This document shows, in pieces, positions 35,171-43,389 of a stretch of 64,000 bases of DNA. The stretch covers positions 868,001 through 932,000 of the forward strand of contig NZ_JAJAPX010000001.1 in the NCBI RefSeq assembly GCF_020523965.1, read 5' to 3'. Position numbers and translations under genes: made by a program. Origin of the DNA: Neotamlana sargassicola (GTDB lineage: Bacteria; Bacteroidota; Bacteroidia; Flavobacteriales; Flavobacteriaceae). Below the pieces are notes generated by a model. The model was not told the origin of the DNA. It searched no databases and saw only the letters and a list, made by a program, of their open reading frames with translations. Each line of letters starts with the position of its first letter. Positions within the stretch are counted from its first letter, which is position 1.

Positions 35171-35713
35171 ATGGAATATTATAATTACATAAAATCTTTT
35201 CATTTAATATTTGTAATTACTTGGTTCGCAGGGTTGTTTTATATCCCAAGATTATTTGTGTACCAAATTGAAGCCAACCAAAAACCATCGCCCGCAAAAG
35301 AAATATTAAGCAAGCAACTTAAAATTATGGCCAATCGTTTATGGTTTATTATAACGTGGCCATCGGCTATTTTAGCAACGTTTTTTGCAATTTGGTTGTT
35401 AATTATTATGCCACATTGGCTGCAACAACCATGGATGCATGTAAAGCTAGCTTTTGTAGTTTTACTTTATATTTATCACTTAAAAACCCATCAATTTTAC
35501 AAACAATTACAAAACGACACTTGCAAAAAAACATCAAATTTTATGCGCATCTGGAACGAAGGAGCCACCTTTATACTATTTGCAGTCGTGTTTTTGGTTA
35601 TTTTAAAAAGTGCTATAAATTGGGTTTGGGGTGTAGTTGGTATATTAGTTTTAGGAGTGTTAATTATGTTAGGCTTTAAGCTGTATAAAAACATTCGCGA
35701 AAAAAATAAGTAG
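35171..35713 (+). CDS. hemJ: HemJ-like protoporphyrinogen oxidase (CopD-family membrane protein)
   Basis: 180 aa with four membrane segments (near residues 8-25, 55-82, 93-112 and 138-172). Matches the HemJ family, heme-binding integral-membrane protoporphyrinogen IX oxidases: FHLIFVITWFAGLFYIPRLF, WPSAILATFFAIWL, HVKLAFVVLLYIYH. Coupled to hemH by a 5-nt gap, which fits its step just before ferrochelatase. No hemG or hemY is in the window, so HemJ would be the enzyme here. Confidence 0.9.
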   Translation: MEYYNYIKSFHLIFVITWFAGLFYIPRLFVYQIEANQKPSPAKEILSKQLKIMANRLWFIITWPSAILATFFAIWLLIIMPHWLQQPWMHVKLAFVVLLYIYHLKTHQFYKQLQNDTCKKTSNFMRIWNEGATFILFAVVFLVILKSAINWVWGVVGILVLGVLIMLGFKLYKNIREKNK

Positions 35714-35737
35714 TACTAATTTTAAAATTTTCAGGTC

Positions 35738-35825
35738 GTTACCGCGCTTTGGGCGCGGTCGGGCTTTACATTTTATCTTTTTCTCGTAACCTCAAAAAAG
35801 GATGCCATTTCAATCCCTAACGCAG
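35738..35825. repeat. GC-rich hairpin and decayed repeat after hemJ
   Basis: The stem CCGCGC-TTTGG-GCGCGG (35742-35758) is followed by TCGGGCTTTACATTTTATC and then, further on, by CAATCCCTAACGC. The GC-rich patch stands out in this AT-rich genome, and GTTAC/GTAAC at its ends form an outer inverted pair. It may double as the terminator of the heme operon, but its shape and the ending resemble an interspersed flavobacterial repeat (from memory, unchecked). The rest of the gap to 35933 holds the promoter of the kinase gene. Confidence 0.5.
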
Positions 35826-35890
35826 CAAACAACAGTGCATAAAACCAAATAATTATTAAAATAGCCAATAGGGTTTAAATAAGCTTTAAC

Positions 35891-35898
35891 TAATTTTG
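35891..35898 (+). promoter_or_regulatory. -7 box for the histidine kinase gene
   Basis: TAATTTTG fits TAnnTTTG and lies 35 nt upstream of the TTG start at 35934. Confidence 0.45.
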
Positions 35899-35933
35899 GT
35901 GTAATTATTGCTATATTTAAACCAGCAAATACC

Positions 35934-37397
35934 TTGTTGTTGAAACTAAAAAAATTATCCCTTCGTACTCGAATATTTATAGCCATGATACTATTGGTAT
36001 TATTGGCATCTATACTTATTTCGGTTGTTGTAGTGTATCAATATAAAGAGCAAAGTGAAGATTACCACAACGGTCGGCTAGAACGTAAAGAAGAAAATAT
36101 TCGCACCCATATAATTAGCGTTTTAAACGGCAGGCAAAATACTTGGGAAGTCATTACCGAGAATATTCCATTCATATTTAAAGAAGAGATTTATAACATT
36201 GCTCATGTGCATAAGCTTCAAATAAATTTGTACGATTTAGATGGGAGTTTACTTATTTCATCAAAAGCAAATTTAAAACCCACAGCAGAAGACAAATGTA
36301 TAGATGCCGAAATTTTAAACGCCATTTCGCATGGGGTGGAACACCGTTTTGTAGATAAAAATGTAGAAAATGGCGAAACATTTTTGTCGTCGTACACTTA
36401 TATAAAAGATAAAAAATCGAATTCGCTAGCCATTTTAAACTTGCCATATTTAGAAAGCGACGATTTTTTAGATATGGAGCTCAACGAGTTTTTAGAGCGT
36501 TTACGCTACGCCTTTTTTTTAATATTGTTAATGGCCATTGGTATTGCCTTTTTGCTTTCTAAATTTATTACCAAATCGTTAAAAACGATTAGCGATAAAA
36601 TAAATGCCACACGTTTAGAAAAGCGCAACCAAAAAATAGAAGTAAGCGATACAAGCGAAGAAATTTCAACTTTAGTAACATCGTACAATAGTATGATTGA
36701 TGAACTTGAAGAAAGTGCCATTCAACTAGCAAAAAGTGAGCGTGAACAAGCCTGGAGAGAAATGGCAAAACAAGTGGCACACGAAATAAAAAACCCGTTA
36801 ACACCAATGCGACTAACGGTGCAAAATTTTCAGCGTAAGTTTAACCCACAAGACCCTGAAATTCAAACTAAAGTTAACGAGTACAGTAAAACACTCATAC
36901 AACAAATCGATACCATGAGTTCTATAGCGTCGGCATTTTCTAACTTTGCAAAAATGCCAGCGCAACAAAACGAAACACTTAATGTGGTTAATATCGTAAA
37001 ATTAGCCTTGGATATTTTTAACGAAAATTACATCGATTTTTCTGCCGAAGAAGACGAAATTATTGCCAAAGTAGACCGAACACAACTTATACGTGTTGTC
37101 ACTAATTTAGTTAAAAATGCCATTCAAGCCATTCCAAATGAGGTTTCCGGACGCATAGAAGTCAATGTTTCTAAAAACGAGAGCCAGGTATTAATTACTG
37201 TGGCCGATAATGGCTCGGGAATTTCCGACGAGAATATCGATAAAGTGTTCGAGCCTAAGTTTACAACTAAAACCAGCGGAATGGGACTTGGTTTAGCGAT
37301 GGTAAAAAATATTGTAGAAAACCACAACGGAACTATAAACTTTACAACCCAAAAAAATATAGGGACAACCTTTACAGTCACTTTTCCTAAAGAATAA
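35934..37397 (+). CDS. Sensor histidine kinase (NtrY-like)
   Basis: 487 aa, starting at TTG. Visible: membrane segment near residues 12-32, an extracytoplasmic sensor (about 33-190), a second membrane segment near 192-212, a HAMP-type linker, then HisKA with phosphoacceptor His in AKQVAHEIKNPLTPMRL, and HATPase with VTNLVKNAIQAIP and DNGSGISDENIDKVF plus GMGLGLAMVK. The HEIKNPLTPM box is typical of NtrY-type kinases. No response regulator gene is adjacent, so its partner is elsewhere. The signal is unknown. Confidence 0.92.
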   Translation: MLLKLKKLSLRTRIFIAMILLVLLASILISVVVVYQYKEQSEDYHNGRLERKEENIRTHIISVLNGRQNTWEVITENIPFIFKEEIYNIAHVHKLQINLYDLDGSLLISSKANLKPTAEDKCIDAEILNAISHGVEHRFVDKNVENGETFLSSYTYIKDKKSNSLAILNLPYLESDDFLDMELNEFLERLRYAFFLILLMAIGIAFLLSKFITKSLKTISDKINATRLEKRNQKIEVSDTSEEISTLVTSYNSMIDELEESAIQLAKSEREQAWREMAKQVAHEIKNPLTPMRLTVQNFQRKFNPQDPEIQTKVNEYSKTLIQQIDTMSSIASAFSNFAKMPAQQNETLNVVNIVKLALDIFNENYIDFSAEEDEIIAKVDRTQLIRVVTNLVKNAIQAIPNEVSGRIEVNVSKNESQVLITVADNGSGISDENIDKVFEPKFTTKTSGMGLGLAMVKNIVENHNGTINFTTQKNIGTTFTVTFPKE

Positions 37398-37401
37398 AAT
37401 T

Positions 37402-38184
37402 ATGAGTTATAATAATATATTGTCGAGTTTTAAAAATGGAATAACAACCATAACTATAAACCGTCCAAAAAAACTAAACGCGCTAAATAAAGCAACTATA
37501 AACGAGCTTCATGAGGCGTTTAACGCTGCTAATATTCATAAAGAAACCCAAGTAATTATTGTTACGGGTAGTGGTGAAAAGGCTTTTGTTGCCGGTGCCG
37601 ATATTAGCGAGTTTGCTAATTTTTCGGGAGAAGAAGGTGCCGAATTAGCCCAAAAAGGACAAGATTTACTTTTTAATTTTATTGAAAACCTAAACACGCC
37701 TGTAATTGCTGCAGTAAATGGTTTTGCACTTGGTGGCGGGCTAGAATTGGCTATGGCTTGCCATTTTAGAGTAGCAAGTAACAATGCTAAAATGGGCTTG
37801 CCAGAAGTTAGTTTAGGTGTTATTCCAGGTTACGGTGGTACGCAACGATTACCACAATTAATTGGTAAAGGTCGTGCTATGGAAATGATTATGACTGCTG
37901 GTATGATTGATGCCAACACCGCTTTAAATAACGGGTTGGTAAACCATATTACTACACAAGCCGAATTGCTAAACCTTTGCGAAAGTATTGCCGAAAAAAT
38001 TAAACGTAACTCACCTGTTGCCATTGGTAAGGCCATTAAGGCTGTTAATGCTGGTTTTAAAACAGGTGTAAATGGTTTTACTACAGAAATAGCGGCTTTT
38101 GGTGCTTGTTTTGATAGCGATGATTTTAAAGAAGGTACCACGGCATTTTTAGAAAAACGAAAAGCTAATTTTCCAGGCGCATAG
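37402..38184 (+). CDS. Enoyl-CoA hydratase/isomerase (crotonase) family
   Basis: 260 aa. Hydrates 2-enoyl-CoA in beta-oxidation or related pathways. Visible: AFVAGADISEFANF (oxyanion loop), AAVNGFALGGGLELAMACHF, and PEVSLGVIPGYGGTQRLP with the second catalytic Glu. Full family length. It begins 4 nt after the kinase stop and ends 3 nt before a secreted unknown. Substrate chain length cannot be read from sequence. Confidence 0.93.
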   Translation: MSYNNILSSFKNGITTITINRPKKLNALNKATINELHEAFNAANIHKETQVIIVTGSGEKAFVAGADISEFANFSGEEGAELAQKGQDLLFNFIENLNTPVIAAVNGFALGGGLELAMACHFRVASNNAKMGLPEVSLGVIPGYGGTQRLPQLIGKGRAMEMIMTAGMIDANTALNNGLVNHITTQAELLNLCESIAEKIKRNSPVAIGKAIKAVNAGFKTGVNGFTTEIAAFGACFDSDDFKEGTTAFLEKRKANFPGA

Positions 38185-38187
38185 CAT

Positions 38188-38787
38188 ATGAGGTGTTTTT
38201 TTAGTATAATATTGGTTTTAGTTTTTACGCTTCAAAGTTTTGCGCAGCGTATTAAAACAGAAAGTGGTGATATTTCTATTTTAATAGGAGAAAAAGAACT
38301 CTCGGTTACTTTTGGCTACGATAACATTAAAGTACATGGCTACGATACCGAAGCCGAATTTGTTAAAGATAAAGCTCAAATAAGAGAAAATCATGAACCA
38401 GGTTCTGGAGCTGTTTTCGAGAAAGCTTGGTTTGCAGATAGAGAAACTGTTTACGAACCTTTATTTGTCAAAGATATTAACAAGGCAATACCCAAAAAAC
38501 GGCGAATTAATTTGGTTAAAAATAATCCTAAAGCCAAGTATAATTTACATATTGAAACACTATGGGTATTTCCTGGTTATAATGTAGGTTGGTCTCATCC
38601 TGCAAAAATTGATGTCGCTCTTAAAGTTTACGAAATTAATAATCCTGAAAACGTGGTTTGGCAATCACAAGCTCCCATTAGGATACAGGCTAAAGTAGCT
38701 CCTTATGAAAGAGAGTTGCGTATTGGTGCCGCTTACAACGATTTAGGGATTTTATTGTCATGGTATTTTAAGAAGAAGTTGAAGTAA
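38188..38787 (+). CDS. Secreted protein, unknown
   Basis: 199 aa with a signal peptide ending LQSFAQ. No recognised family. The mature part has a tyrosine/aspartate-rich strand (FGYDNIKVHGYDTEAEF), a basic middle and a final YNDLGILLSWYFKKKLK. It follows the crotonase gene after 3 nt, which suggests cotranscription. It is convergent with the gp19-like gene, whose stop is only 6 nt away. Confidence 0.65.
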   Translation: MRCFFSIILVLVFTLQSFAQRIKTESGDISILIGEKELSVTFGYDNIKVHGYDTEAEFVKDKAQIRENHEPGSGAVFEKAWFADRETVYEPLFVKDINKAIPKKRRINLVKNNPKAKYNLHIETLWVFPGYNVGWSHPAKIDVALKVYEINNPENVVWQSQAPIRIQAKVAPYERELRIGAAYNDLGILLSWYFKKKLK

Positions 38788-38792
38788 GTGTA

Positions 38793-39221
38793 TTAATTTA
38801 CCAAATGTATATTTTCGTATACAATTTCTAGTATTTCCATGGCAGGTTCGTTGGTATTTGCTTTAAGGTCGCTCCATTGTAACTTTATAGGAAAAGCGTT
38901 TAACAATTTCCAAGTTATTTCGGGTTCTTTATTTTCATTTAGTAGCGAAATGGTAATATCTCGACGCTCAATAGTGTTGCCTTTTGCAGAATTTATCCAA
39001 TTGTAATAGTCGTTGTCGTTTTTAATAAGACCTCGTTTTAAAATGATAGTATTCTTTTTTTGTTGTCCAGGCATTAAAATAGGGCCATTTGTAACAAAGC
39101 TTCCTTCGGTATATTTAATAGGTTCAATTTCTAATGAAAGTCCTATTACTTCCGAAACGCCAATACGATTGCCTCCCCAACTAACAGTAAATCTATTTGT
39201 ACTTAAAGGATAATTAGACAT
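38793..39221 (-). CDS. Solitary contractile-tail tube protein (T4 gp19-like)
   Basis: 142 aa. Matches the T4 gp19 tail-tube family, which also supplies the inner tube of extracellular contractile injection systems (eCIS): RFTVSWGGNRIGVSEVIGL, EYTEG-like region IKYTEGSFVTNGP, IILKRGLIKNDNDYYNWI, RRDITISLLNENKEP, WKLLNAFPIKLQWSDLKA. It is full length and in frame. No sheath, baseplate, spike or ATPase gene is near it, so it is either a relic of a lost injection system, a single-copy component of a system encoded elsewhere, or a domesticated tube-fold protein. Confidence 0.85.
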   Translation of the reverse strand: MSNYPLSTNRFTVSWGGNRIGVSEVIGLSLEIEPIKYTEGSFVTNGPILMPGQQKKNTIILKRGLIKNDNDYYNWINSAKGNTIERRDITISLLNENKEPEITWKLLNAFPIKLQWSDLKANTNEPAMEILEIVYENIHLVN

Positions 39222-39243
39222 AAAAATTACGCTATTAAAAAGA

Positions 39244-39262
39244 TAATTAATTCGATTAATTA
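39244..39262. promoter_or_regulatory. AT-rich dyad upstream of the gp19-like gene
   Basis: TAATTAAT (39244-39251) and ATTAATTA (39255-39262) are complementary around TCG, 22 nt upstream of the minus-strand ATG. All-A/T arms make it low-information; it may only reflect base composition. Confidence 0.3.
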
Positions 39263-39424
39263 AAATTAAGTTTTTAATTATCAGTAGTTTAATTCTTAAA
39301 ATTAAAATATTTTATTCAATTTGCCAATTTGTTAATAACCAACGCTTGCTTTAACAATTACCAGCGATTTTAATACTTAACTTTAAACTGAATTTTTCCA
39401 CAAAACTCTCAAACCCTCAAAATA

Positions 39425-40498
39425 TTGAACCCAAAATCTGCCATAAAAGGTCGCGGAGCGCAACAAAACACGCCTAATCGGTTTTTCGAGTTAAGCCACG
39501 AAATGCGTAACGATTTCTTAGAATATTGCCATAAAGAAGGCGAAAAAGCCGATAAAAACAAGACGCTTTACTTACCAGTATTTCCTAAAACAATAGTAAA
39601 TAAAGTACAAAGTCCCGACGTTGGTATGGCATATTCTATGAACATGTATCAAGGTTGTGAACACGGTTGTATTTACTGTTATGCGCGAAACACGCACGAA
39701 TATTGGGGTTACAGTGCTGGGTTAGATTTTGAGAGGCGTATTTTGGTAAAAAAAGATGCGCCTAAACTGTTAGAAGCCCATTTAAAAAAGAAATCCTGGA
39801 AAGCGCAAACTATAGTCATGTCCGGTAACACCGATTGTTACCAACCTGCCGAAAAAGAATTTGAAATTACAAGGCAGTGTTTACAGGTGTTTTTAAAATA
39901 TAAACACCCGGTAGGCATAATTACTAAAAACGCTTTAATTTTGCGTGATTTAGAGGTTTTAAAAGCACTTGCAAAAGATAATTTAGTGGCTGTAAATATT
40001 TCAATTACATCTCAGTTTGAAGACACACGACGTATTTTAGAACCACGAACAGCTAGTATTAAAAAACGTTTAGAGACTGTAAAAGTTTTAAGCGAAAATA
40101 ATATTCCTGTTAATGTTATGCTTGCACCAATTATTCCAGGAATAAATAATCATGAAATTTTGCCTTTGGCCAAATTGGTTTCAGAAAACGGAGCACTGTC
40201 TATTAGCCATACTATTGTGAGATTAAATGGAGCGATTGGAGACATTTTTACCGATTGGATTTATAAAACTATGCCCGATAAGGCAGAAAAAGTATTGCAT
40301 CAAATAGCCGATTGCCACGGTGGGAGTTTAAACGATTCGCGTTTTGGTGACCGCATGCGTGGTGAAGGTAAAATAGCAGAACAAATAAATAGCCTAATAG
40401 CTTTAGCTAAACGCAAGTATTTTGCGAATAAAAAAATGCCTAATCTTAATACTGCTTTGTTTGAGCAGCATAAAAACGGACAACTAAAATTGTTTTAA
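39425..40498 (+). CDS. PA0069-family radical SAM protein
   Basis: 357 aa. Cluster-binding motif CEHGCIYCYAR (CxxxCxxC) near residue 79; further blocks include VMSGNTDCYQPAEKEFEITR and VNVMLAPIIPGINN, as in the SPL-related PA0069/Rv2578c family. Function of this family is not firmly known. Start: no ATG is in frame upstream of the conserved IKGRGAQ block, so a TTG at 39425 is chosen. Ends just before a strong bidirectional terminator. Confidence 0.87.
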   Translation: MNPKSAIKGRGAQQNTPNRFFELSHEMRNDFLEYCHKEGEKADKNKTLYLPVFPKTIVNKVQSPDVGMAYSMNMYQGCEHGCIYCYARNTHEYWGYSAGLDFERRILVKKDAPKLLEAHLKKKSWKAQTIVMSGNTDCYQPAEKEFEITRQCLQVFLKYKHPVGIITKNALILRDLEVLKALAKDNLVAVNISITSQFEDTRRILEPRTASIKKRLETVKVLSENNIPVNVMLAPIIPGINNHEILPLAKLVSENGALSISHTIVRLNGAIGDIFTDWIYKTMPDKAEKVLHQIADCHGGSLNDSRFGDRMRGEGKIAEQINSLIALAKRKYFANKKMPNLNTALFEQHKNGQLKLF

Positions 40499-40501
40499 AA
40501 T

Positions 40502-40531
40502 AAAAAGGTTGCCTATTTTGGCAACCTTTTT
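40502..40531. terminator. Bidirectional terminator
   Basis: AAAAAGGTTGCC (40502-40513) and GGCAACCTTTTT (40520-40531) form a perfect 12-bp stem with a 6-nt loop between the radical SAM gene (plus) and paralogue 1 (minus). T-runs are present on both strands. Confidence 0.88.
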
Positions 40532-40556
40532 ATATATCGAAATGTGATTAGAGATA

Positions 40557-41147
40557 TTAAATATTTTGAGTAAATATTTTACCTTCAGATTTAAAAACTA
40601 ACTTGTAGTGTTTGTTTCCTAATCCTTCTAACTTATAAGCTTTTTGAATGTTTCTTTTGTGGTCAATATTATCAGAGTAAACTAAGTCTGAATTTACATC
40701 GTAAATATTTACTTCTAAAGGAGCTTCGTTTAAAGATAATTTTGAAACGTAAACTACGCCATTTTCTAATCTTGCGTATGGCTTGTAAGTAATAGTTTTG
40801 TCTTCATTTTTGAAATTAACTTCACTAGAAATTACAGAGAAAGGCATAGTATCAATTTCTAAATCTTTTTCTAATTCTACTGTATAATTTCCATCAGGTA
40901 GCGATGTAAAATCGAATGCTTTTTGGTAGTTACCAGTTTCAGCAATTACTTCTTTATATAAAATAACACCGTTAGCATCAGTAATAGTTAACTTGTTACC
41001 TTGTTTAACACTTTGTAAACTGATTACGGTTTTTTTAGCGTTTTTAGTAAAAGTTACATTAGCAGACTCATTTGCGAAACTTAACAAGGTAGCAAACATT
41101 GTTACCATTAAGAATCCTTTTTTTGTGTTTTTAATTACGTTTTTCAT
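40557..41147 (-). CDS. Secreted tandem-repeat protein, paralogue 1 of 3 (unknown family)
   Basis: 196 aa. Signal peptide MKNVIKNTKKGFLMVTMFAT ending LLSFA. The mature protein has two similar halves: residues about 50-110 (LTITDANGVILYKEVI, YQKAFDFTSLPDGNYTVELE) and about 140-196 (EVNIYDVNSDLVYSDNI, IQKAYKLEGLGNKHYKLVF), each like the beta-sandwich of T9SS C-terminal sorting domains. It shares the same start, length and layout with the two genes to its right. A -7 box ends 28 nt upstream. Function unknown; no cargo domain. Confidence 0.8.
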   Translation of the reverse strand: MKNVIKNTKKGFLMVTMFATLLSFANESANVTFTKNAKKTVISLQSVKQGNKLTITDANGVILYKEVIAETGNYQKAFDFTSLPDGNYTVELEKDLEIDTMPFSVISSEVNFKNEDKTITYKPYARLENGVVYVSKLSLNEAPLEVNIYDVNSDLVYSDNIDHKRNIQKAYKLEGLGNKHYKLVFKSEGKIFTQNI

Positions 41148-41175
41148 AATATGTTGTTTTTAACTTTCAACATTT

Positions 41176-41183
41176 CAAAGATA
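41176..41183 (-). promoter_or_regulatory. -7 box of paralogue 1
   Basis: TATCTTTG on the minus strand. Blocks GATATTAAT (41211-41219), TATGCT (41227-41232) and GGTGTTAAT (41255-41263) follow at the same offsets (35, 51 and 79 nt) as in paralogues 2 and 3. Confidence 0.65.
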
Positions 41184-41738
41184 AGGCGCTAATAGCTCCT
41201 GGAAAACAATGATATTAATTGATAATTATGCTATTTTAACTAGAAAATTGACTAGGTGTTAATATGGCATAGTTTCGGATTAAATGAGTATAAAATCGAT
41301 GAAATGCATAGTTTTTTTAATGACATTTTTATCAATTAAGAATATAATTTGAGGTTAATTTTAAGACGTTAAATAGTTAAATTATGATTGTTTTTTAAAC
41401 GGAAGAAAGATGCACTAGTTAAAATTAGTTCTGCGGACGATAACTTAATAAAATACCAAAAGGTTTACATTAATTGTGTATTACTTATTGGTAGTAAAAA
41501 AATAAGTGCTAGTTGTATAAACAATAACTGTAAATAATATATCTTAGAATTATTTGATTAAGCTCTGCAGGATTTATAATTTTAAATGAAAAGATAGGAG
41601 GAAGCTGTTGTAGTAATTAACTGTTCTAAAAAAAAACAATTAAAGCTTTTATTATTTTTTAGAATAATTAAAAGCAGTTGTCTGGGAGATGTAAAAGCAG
41701 GGGTGAAGGTGGTATTGGGTAGTTATGGTTAAAACAAA
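41184..41738. other. Long intergenic region between paralogues 1 and 2
   Basis: The first about 120 nt (to about 41310) match the upstream regions of paralogues 2 and 3 and are probably regulatory. The remainder, to the terminator of paralogue 2, has no coding frame I can support. An AT-only inverted repeat (TTCTAAAAAA at 41624-41633, TTTTTTAGAA at 41655-41664) is the only other structure. Confidence 0.5.
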
Positions 41739-41769
41739 AAAGCGAATCATCTATAAAATGATCCGCTTT
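41739..41769 (-). terminator. Terminator of paralogue 2
   Basis: AAAGCG-A-ATCAT (41739-41750) pairs with ATGAT-C-CGCTTT (41758-41769), one mismatch, 7-nt loop. It lies 27 nt past the stop of paralogue 2 and is followed on the minus strand by a T-run. Confidence 0.75.
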
Positions 41770-41796
41770 CTTAATAAAATCAAGAAAATAAAGGGA

Positions 41797-42390
41797 TTAA
41801 ATTTGTTCTGTAAAGGTTTTACCTTCGGTTGTAAAAACAAATTTGTAACTACCTTCACCTAAACCAGAAAGCTTGTATGCTTTTTGTATGTTTTTGGTGT
41901 TTTCAATACTTTCAGAAAAAACTAGGTTAGAATCTTCACCATAATAAATTTCAACTTTTAAAGGTGATTTGTTTAATGAAAGCTTTGAAACAAATACTAC
42001 ACCGTTTTCAACACGTAAAAAAGGTTTGTAAGTTATTTTCTCACTAGCTTTATGAAACACGACTTGGTTGTCTGTTACGGTAAAAGGCATTGTGTCGATT
42101 TCTAAATCTTTTTCTAATTCAAAAACATACTCACCATCAGGAAGTGCAGTTAAATCGAAAGCTTTCTGGTAGTTACCAGTTTTAGCAATAACTTCTTTAT
42201 ATAATACAACACCATTAGCGTCAATAATGGTTAATAGGTTTCCTTCTTTTACACTATCTAAAGTTAAGATAGTTTTCTTAGCATCTTTAACAATAATTAA
42301 ATTTGCAGGCTCTGTTGCGAAACTTAACAAGGTAGCAAACATTGTTACCATTAAGAATCCTTTTTTTGTGTTTTTAATTACGTTTTTCAT
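41797..42390 (-). CDS. Secreted tandem-repeat protein, paralogue 2 of 3 (unknown family)
   Basis: 197 aa. Same signal peptide as paralogue 1 over its first 22 residues and the same two-part mature layout: LTIIDANGVVLYKEVI, YQKAFDLTALPDGEYVFELE, then KVEIYYGEDSNLVFSESI, IQKAYKLSGLGEGSYKFVF. It is much more like paralogue 1 than paralogue 3 in the first half. No hydrophobic anchor besides the signal. Flanked by its own promoter (42419-42426) and terminator, so it is a single-gene unit. Confidence 0.8.
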   Translation of the reverse strand: MKNVIKNTKKGFLMVTMFATLLSFATEPANLIIVKDAKKTILTLDSVKEGNLLTIIDANGVVLYKEVIAKTGNYQKAFDLTALPDGEYVFELEKDLEIDTMPFTVTDNQVVFHKASEKITYKPFLRVENGVVFVSKLSLNKSPLKVEIYYGEDSNLVFSESIENTKNIQKAYKLSGLGEGSYKFVFTTEGKTFTEQI

Positions 42391-42418
42391 GATTTGGTGT
42401 TATTAACGTTCAACACTA

Positions 42419-42426
42419 CAAATTTA
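42419..42426 (-). promoter_or_regulatory. -7 box of paralogue 2
   Basis: TAAATTTG on the minus strand, 28 nt before the ATG. GATATTAAT (42454-42462), TATGCT (42470-42475) and GGTGTTAAT (42498-42506) stand at the shared offsets of 35, 51 and 79 nt. Confidence 0.65.
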
Positions 42427-42703
42427 CAGCAAGAATTAAAGGTGTAAAACATTGATATTAATTTGTTTATATGCTAAATTACCCAATAAATTAGGTAGGT
42501 GTTAATATAGCAACACAACAGGTTAAATGAATACAAAAGCCAGCAAAATGCGTTTTTTTAAATCTATTAAATTAAAGAATTTCTAATTGTGTTTTAGTTT
42601 AAAACTATATATAGATGTATTACATAATAGAATTAAAAAACACAGTTAATTTTATTTTTTAATAAAAGTAGTTTAAGTATGTGCTAATTAATTATAAGCA
42701 ACT
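42427..42703. other. Intergenic region between paralogues 2 and 3
   Basis: About the first 120 nt carry the upstream blocks shared by all three paralogues. From about 42550 to the terminator of paralogue 3 I see no gene, repeat or clear site. Confidence 0.5.
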
Positions 42704-42734
42704 AAAAAAGGGCTGCAATTTGCAGCCCTTTTTT
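42704..42734. terminator. Terminator of paralogue 3
   Basis: AAAAAAGGGCTGCA (42704-42717), loop ATT, TGCAGCCCTTTTTT (42721-42734): a perfect 14-bp stem with T-runs on both strands, 20 nt past the stop of paralogue 3. Confidence 0.9.
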
Positions 42735-42753
42735 AATTTAAATTTATGGAGAG

Positions 42754-43353
42754 TTATATGGTCTTGGTAAATGTTTTACCGTTTGTGGTAAAAACAAATT
42801 TATAGTTAACGTTACTTGAACTTTTTAATTTAAATACGCGCTCAATAAGCTCGGTGTTTTCAATAGTTTCTTTGTGTATAAGCTCGAACGATCCTTCAGA
42901 GCCAGAAAAAACTTCAATTTTTAGTGGAGACTTGTCTAATGATAATTTATTGATAAAAACTAAATCTTTTGAAGTACGAACAATAGGCTTATAAATAACA
43001 GTCTCTAAATTATTATTAAAAACAACTTCTTCATTGTTTACTTTAAAAGGTATGCTAGAAACTTCTACGTCTTTATTCAATTCAAAAACATATTCTCCGT
43101 TTGGAAGTTCGGAAAAATCGAATGCTTTTTGATAATTTCCAGTTTCGGTAATTTCTTCTTTATATAGAACAACACCATTTTTATCTGTAATGGTTAATAT
43201 GTTTCCCTCTTTAACACTTTCGAAAGTTAAGATGGTACTTTTTGCAGTTTTAGTAACAGTTAAGTTAGCAGGCTCGTTAGCGAAACTTATTAAGGTAGTA
43301 AACATGGTTACTATTAATAATGCTTTTTTTGTGTTTTTAATTACGTTTTTCAT
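42754..43353 (-). CDS. Secreted tandem-repeat protein, paralogue 3 of 3 (unknown family)
   Basis: 199 aa. Same signal start (MKNVIKNTKKALLIVTMFTT) and plan as the other two, but the more diverged member: LTITDKNGVVLYKEEI, YQKAFDFSELPNGEYVFELN, then KIEVFSGSEGSFELIHKETI, and a C-terminus ending NYKFVFTTNGKTFTKTI. The short IxTMPF-type segment seen in 1 and 2 is SSIPF here. Own promoter at 43382-43389 and a strong terminator. Function unknown. Confidence 0.8.
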   Translation of the reverse strand: MKNVIKNTKKALLIVTMFTTLISFANEPANLTVTKTAKSTILTFESVKEGNILTITDKNGVVLYKEEITETGNYQKAFDFSELPNGEYVFELNKDVEVSSIPFKVNNEEVVFNNNLETVIYKPIVRTSKDLVFINKLSLDKSPLKIEVFSGSEGSFELIHKETIENTELIERVFKLKSSSNVNYKFVFTTNGKTFTKTI

Positions 43354-43381
43354 GATTTGGTGTTATTAACGTTCAACACTA

Positions 43382-43389
43382 CAAAGTTA
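43382..43389 (-). promoter_or_regulatory. -7 box of paralogue 3
   Basis: TAACTTTG on the minus strand, 28 nt before the ATG. GATATTAAT (43417-43425), TATGCT (43433-43438) and GGTGTTAAT (43461-43469) stand at the shared offsets. Confidence 0.65.

Noticed and set aside
38793-39221. Prophage remnant around the gp19-like gene
   Set aside because: Neighbours are ordinary cellular genes on both sides; no integrase, capsid or other tail gene is present.
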